Shown in pieces: positions 5,474 to 8,918 of a stretch of 8,918 nucleotides of DNA; position 1 is the first letter of the stretch; every line of letters begins with the position of its first letter. The position numbers were made by a program, and so were the translations under genes. The notes under the pieces are model-generated. The model saw nothing but the letters and a program-made list of their open reading frames with translations. It searched no databases and was not told where the DNA came from. This DNA comes from Cryomorphaceae bacterium. GTDB taxonomy: Bacteria; Bacteroidota; Bacteroidia; Flavobacteriales; Crocinitomicaceae. The stretch spans positions 1 through 8,918 of the forward strand of contig JAJTDX010000089.1 in assembly GCA_021298235.1 (NCBI GenBank). The letters run 5' to 3'.

Positions 5474-7639
5474 ATGAGATATCGTTTCTTGAGTTTTTGT
5501 CTATTCATTGCTGTATTTGTAAGTGGCCAGCTAAGCATTCCTGCCAATACGAGGGGAGATCTAATACTCATTGGAAAGGAACTTCTCAAAACGAAAGGTA
5601 AGTTATCTGAAAGTTTTCTCGCGCGATTTCCTTTTCATACTATTAAAGGAGAAACTTATCTGTCTTTTCTCGGAGAAAAGGATCAACACTTTCTAAAGTC
5701 TGAGCTCGCGGCGCTTGGAATCGTGTGTGGGGCTGAAATAGGGTCCGTTGTATCGATGCGAATTCCTTTGGAGCTGCTGGATGATCTTTATCAGATCAAG
5801 GGAATTAGAAGTCTACAACTTGCCGGAAAAATAAAGCCCACACTTGACCGTGCTGTCAAAGATGTTCGAGCGGACAGTGTTCACGAGGGAATTGATTTAC
5901 CTCAGGGGTATACCGGAAAGAATATATTGATCGGAGTGACCGATTGGGGGTTTGATTACACCTCCCCAATGTTCTATGACACCTTGCTTCAGCAATCCCG
6001 AATTTTAGCGGCATGGGATCAGTATAAAACTTCTGGCCCACCACCGGTTGGGTATACCTATGGTACGGAGTATGCGACCATACCCGAATTTCAGGATGCT
6101 GGCTCAGATACATCAAATATTTACTCTTATTCAACGCACGGAACCCATGTCGCGGGGATTGCCGGCGGAAGTGGGGCCGGTACGGTATATAGAGGCGTGG
6201 CATTTGAATCCCAATTTTTGTTTGCAACTTTTCTAGTAGATGAAGCTGCAGTGCTTGATGCCTGGGAATGGATGTATCAAAAATCTTTAAGCGAGTCCAA
6301 ACGTTTGGTCATCAATATGAGCTGGGGACTTTACCATATGGGAACACTTGATGGTACCTCTTTGCTAAGCCAGGCAATTGATTCCTATACTGAGTTGGGT
6401 GTTGTGTTCTGCAATTCAGGTGGAAACAATGGAAACGTCAATTTCCATATCAAAAAAGATTTTGTAAATGACTCGATTCGAAGCATGATCAGTTTTTATG
6501 ACTACAATGCAAATCCAAATATGTGGGGACAAAGTATTCATGCCTGGGGAGAGGTCGGAAACTCTTTTGAGTGTGGATTACAGGTTTACAATACAACGGG
6601 AAGCACCCTGTTGACTCAAACAGCTTACTTTTCAACCGCTACGACCTCAACGTACATTGATACCTTCATGGTTGTAGCTCAAGATACTATTTGGTACAAT
6701 ATTTCCGCAGATAATGCTCATCCACAGAACGATCGTCCGCAATTGAGAATTCGTGTAAAAAACAAAAGTGCATTAAGGGTATTACTTAAAGCCCGCGCTT
6801 CTTCGGGACGTGTTCATTTTTGGAATGTGACAGAACTGTCAAACGATGTTGGCAATTGGGGAATGCCGTTTATGGTTTCAGGTTCCGGTACTGTATCCGG
6901 AGACAATAAATATGGCATTAGTGAACCTTCCTGCACGAACAGTTTACTTAGTGTCGCGGCATATACTGCCCAATATACCACAGGCGGTGGATCGGTCGTT
7001 GGTGGAGCTATCGCGTCCTTTTCTAGCATTGGACCGCGGTACGATGAAGTGTTGAAACCTGAAATTTCAGCACCCGGGGTTGCAGTGGTCTCTTCGATTT
7101 CCTCGTTCACGGATGTTGCGGTCACCTCCGTTCAAAATGTAGATTTTAATGGAAGAACCTATCCATTTGCAAAATTTTCTGGCACATCAATGGCTTCCCC
7201 TATGGTTACCGGTGTAGTGGCGCTTATTCTGGAGGCGAATCCTTATTTGTCATCGGATCAGGTAAAAAGTATCATTCTAGAAACAGCCCGAGAAGACAAC
7301 TATACAGGTGTTATCCCTTTGACTGGAAGCACTCAGTGGGGATGGGGAAAGCTGGATGCCTACACCGCGGTTAAACTCGCATTGGTGACTGTTGGAACTG
7401 AAGAACAAGAATTGGAATTGGATTGGAATGTTTTTCCCAATCCTGCGAATGATTACCTATATTTTACTTTAGTTGAAGAACTGCCAAAGATGGTTCAGAT
7501 CATAGATGCGCAAGGCAAAATAATCTCTCGACAGGTGAACAATGCTTCATTGTACGTCGGTGATCTTCTTTCTGGAACTTATTTTATTCGTATTGAACGA
7601 AAAGGAAAGATACAACAAGTCCGCTTTGTAAAACATTAA
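5474..7639 (+). CDS. T9SS-exported S8 (subtilisin-like) serine protease
   Basis: The 721-residue protein starts at ATG 5474. It has a signal peptide (1-19, MRYRFLSFCLFIAVFVSGQ), a propeptide-like region of about 120 residues, and the S8 peptidase domain. The full triad is visible: Asp157 in GVTDWGFD, His222 in STHGTHVAG and Ser572 in FSGTSMASP, with oxyanion Asn318 in CNSGGNNGN. Between Asn318 and Ser572 lie 254 residues, against about 66 in subtilisin, so a beta-rich domain of roughly 190 residues is inserted. Residues 651-721 form a T9SS type A sorting domain (WNVFPNPANDYLYF ... GTYFIRIERKGKIQQVRFVK), which directs passage of the outer membrane and attachment or release. It is probably a cell-surface or secreted endoprotease; the substrate is unknown. 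The stop codon TAA overlaps the next ATG by one base. Confidence 0.94.
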   Translation: MRYRFLSFCLFIAVFVSGQLSIPANTRGDLILIGKELLKTKGKLSESFLARFPFHTIKGETYLSFLGEKDQHFLKSELAALGIVCGAEIGSVVSMRIPLELLDDLYQIKGIRSLQLAGKIKPTLDRAVKDVRADSVHEGIDLPQGYTGKNILIGVTDWGFDYTSPMFYDTLLQQSRILAAWDQYKTSGPPPVGYTYGTEYATIPEFQDAGSDTSNIYSYSTHGTHVAGIAGGSGAGTVYRGVAFESQFLFATFLVDEAAVLDAWEWMYQKSLSESKRLVINMSWGLYHMGTLDGTSLLSQAIDSYTELGVVFCNSGGNNGNVNFHIKKDFVNDSIRSMISFYDYNANPNMWGQSIHAWGEVGNSFECGLQVYNTTGSTLLTQTAYFSTATTSTYIDTFMVVAQDTIWYNISADNAHPQNDRPQLRIRVKNKSALRVLLKARASSGRVHFWNVTELSNDVGNWGMPFMVSGSGTVSGDNKYGISEPSCTNSLLSVAAYTAQYTTGGGSVVGGAIASFSSIGPRYDEVLKPEISAPGVAVVSSISSFTDVAVTSVQNVDFNGRTYPFAKFSGTSMASPMVTGVVALILEANPYLSSDQVKSIILETAREDNYTGVIPLTGSTQWGWGKLDAYTAVKLALVTVGTEEQELELDWNVFPNPANDYLYFTLVEELPKMVQIIDAQGKIISRQVNNASLYVGDLLSGTYFIRIERKGKIQQVRFVKH

Positions 7640-8133
7640 TGCAAATTCGAAAAGCCACCCTCGCTGATGCCGAGTTGATCCGAGATCTTGCAGAGCTTAT
7701 CTGGCCTCCTACCTTTAAAGATATTCTTACTGGCACTCAGCTGAGATATATGTTGGATTGGATGTACTCTCCTGAGACACTAAGAAATCAAATGGGTTCA
7801 GGGCATGAGTTTTTTCTTCTGGAAGAGCACGTTCCAATCGGATTTATGGGCATAGAAGCAAATCATCCTGACAAAGGATTCATGAAAATTCACAAATTGT
7901 ATGTCTTGCCGGAATGTCATGGAAAAGGGTACGGCAGAAAACTTGTGGAACTTGCTATTCTTCGTTGCAGTCAAGAAAAAATAGATACCCTGAAACTTAA
8001 TGTAAATCGCTTTAACAACGCGGTTGTATTCTATCAAAGAATGGGATTTTTAATCGAAAGAACAGAAGACATTGATATAGGGGAAGGCTACCTTATGGAA
8101 GATTATGTTATGAATTTGACTGTTTTGCTTTAA
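7639..8133 (+). CDS. GNAT-family N-acetyltransferase
   Basis: The 164-residue single-domain GNAT protein would move an acetyl group from acetyl-CoA to an unknown amine. The N-terminus (MQIRKATLADAELIRDLAEL) is the usual first strand and helix. Residues 84-104 (IHKLYVLPECHGKGYGRKLVE) are motif A, with the pyrophosphate-binding turn H-G-K-G-Y-G in place of Q/R-x-x-G-x-G/A. Residues about 124-137 (NRFNNAVVFYQRMGF) are motif B. The region around residues 22-52 (WPPTFKDIL ... YSPETLRNQM) recalls the PaiA-like subgroup, some of which acetylate polyamines; that is a resemblance only. The start codon shares its A with the last base of the protease stop (TAATG), so translation is likely coupled and both come from one message. 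It is cytoplasmic, with no signal peptide. Confidence 0.9.
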   Translation: MQIRKATLADAELIRDLAELIWPPTFKDILTGTQLRYMLDWMYSPETLRNQMGSGHEFFLLEEHVPIGFMGIEANHPDKGFMKIHKLYVLPECHGKGYGRKLVELAILRCSQEKIDTLKLNVNRFNNAVVFYQRMGFLIERTEDIDIGEGYLMEDYVMNLTVLL

Positions 8134-8149
8134 AGAGTAAAACTTATTT

Positions 8150-8186
8150 AGTAGATAATTACTATATTTAGTTCAATTATTCTACT
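8150..8186 (+). promoter_or_regulatory. Inverted-repeat leader directly before the right-edge surface protein
   Basis: AGTAGATAATT (8150-8160) and AATTATTCTACT (8175-8186) can pair over 11 base pairs with one bulged base around a 14-base loop, and the right arm touches the ATG at 8187. A shorter alternative, TAGTA (8149-8153) with TACTA (8160-8164), shares the left arm. TATATTTA in the loop weakly resembles a -7 box. No clear Shine-Dalgarno or canonical TAnnTTTG promoter is seen in the 53-base gap after the acetyltransferase gene. Order and wording match the leader at 511-541. Confidence 0.4.
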
Positions 8187-8918
8187 ATGTTAAACACTGC
8201 TACTCTCAGAAAATTTTGGCTAATTGCTGTCTCAACAATATTTTTTGGTTCGATCAGAGCCCAGTTTTGTAATACGACTGCAACTAACCAAGGGGAAATT
8301 ACTCCGACATCTTCAATCCAAAACACAGCCACAGTCTCAACCGCAAGAAATTACTGGACCTTTAATGCTACAGCAGGTTGTACCTATACTTTTTCCACTT
8401 GTGGTTTGTCTACGATGGATACGTATCTTAGAATCTATTCGGGAACGAATCCTGCAACAGCTACCGAGGTTGCATTCAATGATGATGATTGCGGTACTCA
8501 ATCTACAATTGTTTGGAATTGTACTTCCAGTGGAGCTTATTCAGTTCTATTAACACGTTACAATTTCCCTAGTTCATGCGCAGCAGTGAACTCGAGTACC
8601 ACAATTTCCTACAGTCGATTTTGTCTTACGAATGATGTCGTATGTTCTGCTGAACCAGTAACCTGTGGTTCGAGCATCAATGGTTCCACGGTTGGAGCTA
8701 CGAATTCCGGAAACGGCGAGGCACAATCGTGTGGCTTTGTTCAAGATCAACCAGGTGTTTGGTATGTGATTCCAGGAAATGGGCAATCGATCACCGCATC
8801 GTTGTGTACAACCTCAGGTTGGGATAGTAAGCTTTCAGTTTTTTCTGGTACAGATTGTAGTGCATTGACATGTGTTGGCGGCAATGATGATGATGGCCCT
8901 GTCTGTAATTTCGCAGCG
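8187..8918 (+). CDS. Large secreted Cys-rich repeat protein, 3' end missing
   Basis: From ATG 8187 the frame is open for 244 residues to the right edge with no stop. Residues 1-26 are a signal peptide (MLNTATLRKFWLIAVSTIFF then GSIRAQ). What follows is all-beta and rich in Ser, Thr and Asn, with 14 cysteines (first Cys28, last Cys240), suggesting disulfides outside the cytoplasm. Two related units are visible: DTYLRIYSG (78-86) followed by NDDD (98-101), and DSKLSVFSG (213-221) followed by NDDD (233-236), each with 20 residues from the first Asp to the Asn. They resemble the pre-peptidase C-terminal (PPC)-like domains found in many copies in long flavobacterial surface proteins that end in a T9SS sorting domain; that end lies outside the window. 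The acidic NDDD loops could bind calcium. The likely role is adhesion, gliding or an exoenzyme scaffold, by inference only. Confidence 0.8.
   Translation, partial: MLNTATLRKFWLIAVSTIFFGSIRAQFCNTTATNQGEITPTSSIQNTATVSTARNYWTFNATAGCTYTFSTCGLSTMDTYLRIYSGTNPATATEVAFNDDDCGTQSTIVWNCTSSGAYSVLLTRYNFPSSCAAVNSSTTISYSRFCLTNDVVCSAEPVTCGSSINGSTVGATNSGNGEAQSCGFVQDQPGVWYVIPGNGQSITASLCTTSGWDSKLSVFSGTDCSALTCVGGNDDDGPVCNFAA

Noticed and set aside
5856..6227. A 123-codon minus-strand frame opposite the subtilase
   Set aside because: It is antisense to the conserved Asp and His motifs of the protease, and the product looks like no known protein.
8224..8553. A 109-codon plus-strand frame near the right edge
   Set aside because: It is a shadow of the surface-protein frame starting at 8187, which has a signal peptide, ordered cysteines and stays open to the window edge.

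Overview
The window looks like chromosomal DNA from a member of the Bacteroidota, most likely a Flavobacteriales relative of the Fluviicola/Crocinitomix type. The reasons are Bacteroidota-style -7 boxes (TAnnTTTG) upstream of several genes, near absence of Shine-Dalgarno sites, a type IX secretion (T9SS) C-terminal sorting domain on a subtilase, Cys- and Asp-rich secreted repeat domains, and PruA and ApaG sequences of flavobacterial flavour. No tRNA, rRNA, CRISPR array, insertion sequence or integrase is visible. The genus is an inference from remembered family features, not from a search.

Layout. On the minus strand from the left edge there is a partial FkbM-type methyltransferase (1-508). 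Upstream of it in the same direction is a proline-catabolism aldehyde dehydrogenase, pruA (569-2044), which carries an apparent in-frame internal deletion of about 50 codons. Divergent from pruA is a secreted or anchored TPR protein with a TTG start (2109-3341). Its 3' end overlaps the 3' end of convergent apaG (3316-3702, minus). Divergent from apaG is a secreted VWD-domain protein with a Pro/Ser/Lys-rich tail (3838-5379). It is followed by a T9SS-exported S8 serine protease (5474-7639), a GNAT acetyltransferase overlapping it by one base (7639-8133), and the 5' part of a large Cys-rich secreted repeat protein that runs off the right edge (8187-8918+).

How the genes relate. The left half mixes housekeeping genes (pruA, apaG) with a methyltransferase and a receptor-like TPR protein. 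The right half is an envelope or secretion block: VWD protein, subtilase and repeat-rich surface protein. Only the protease-GNAT pair is tightly enough joined to suggest co-translation. No complete defence, biosynthetic or mobile system is recognisable.

Main points for a second look: (1) the pruA deletion, which keeps frame and both catalytic residues but removes a conserved part of the catalytic domain; (2) two very similar inverted-repeat leaders placed immediately before the start codons of the methyltransferase and the right-edge surface protein, at opposite ends of the window; (3) the TPR protein, which has the outer half of a sensor kinase but no transmitter and no ATG start; (4) a bacterial VWD protein of unknown role.
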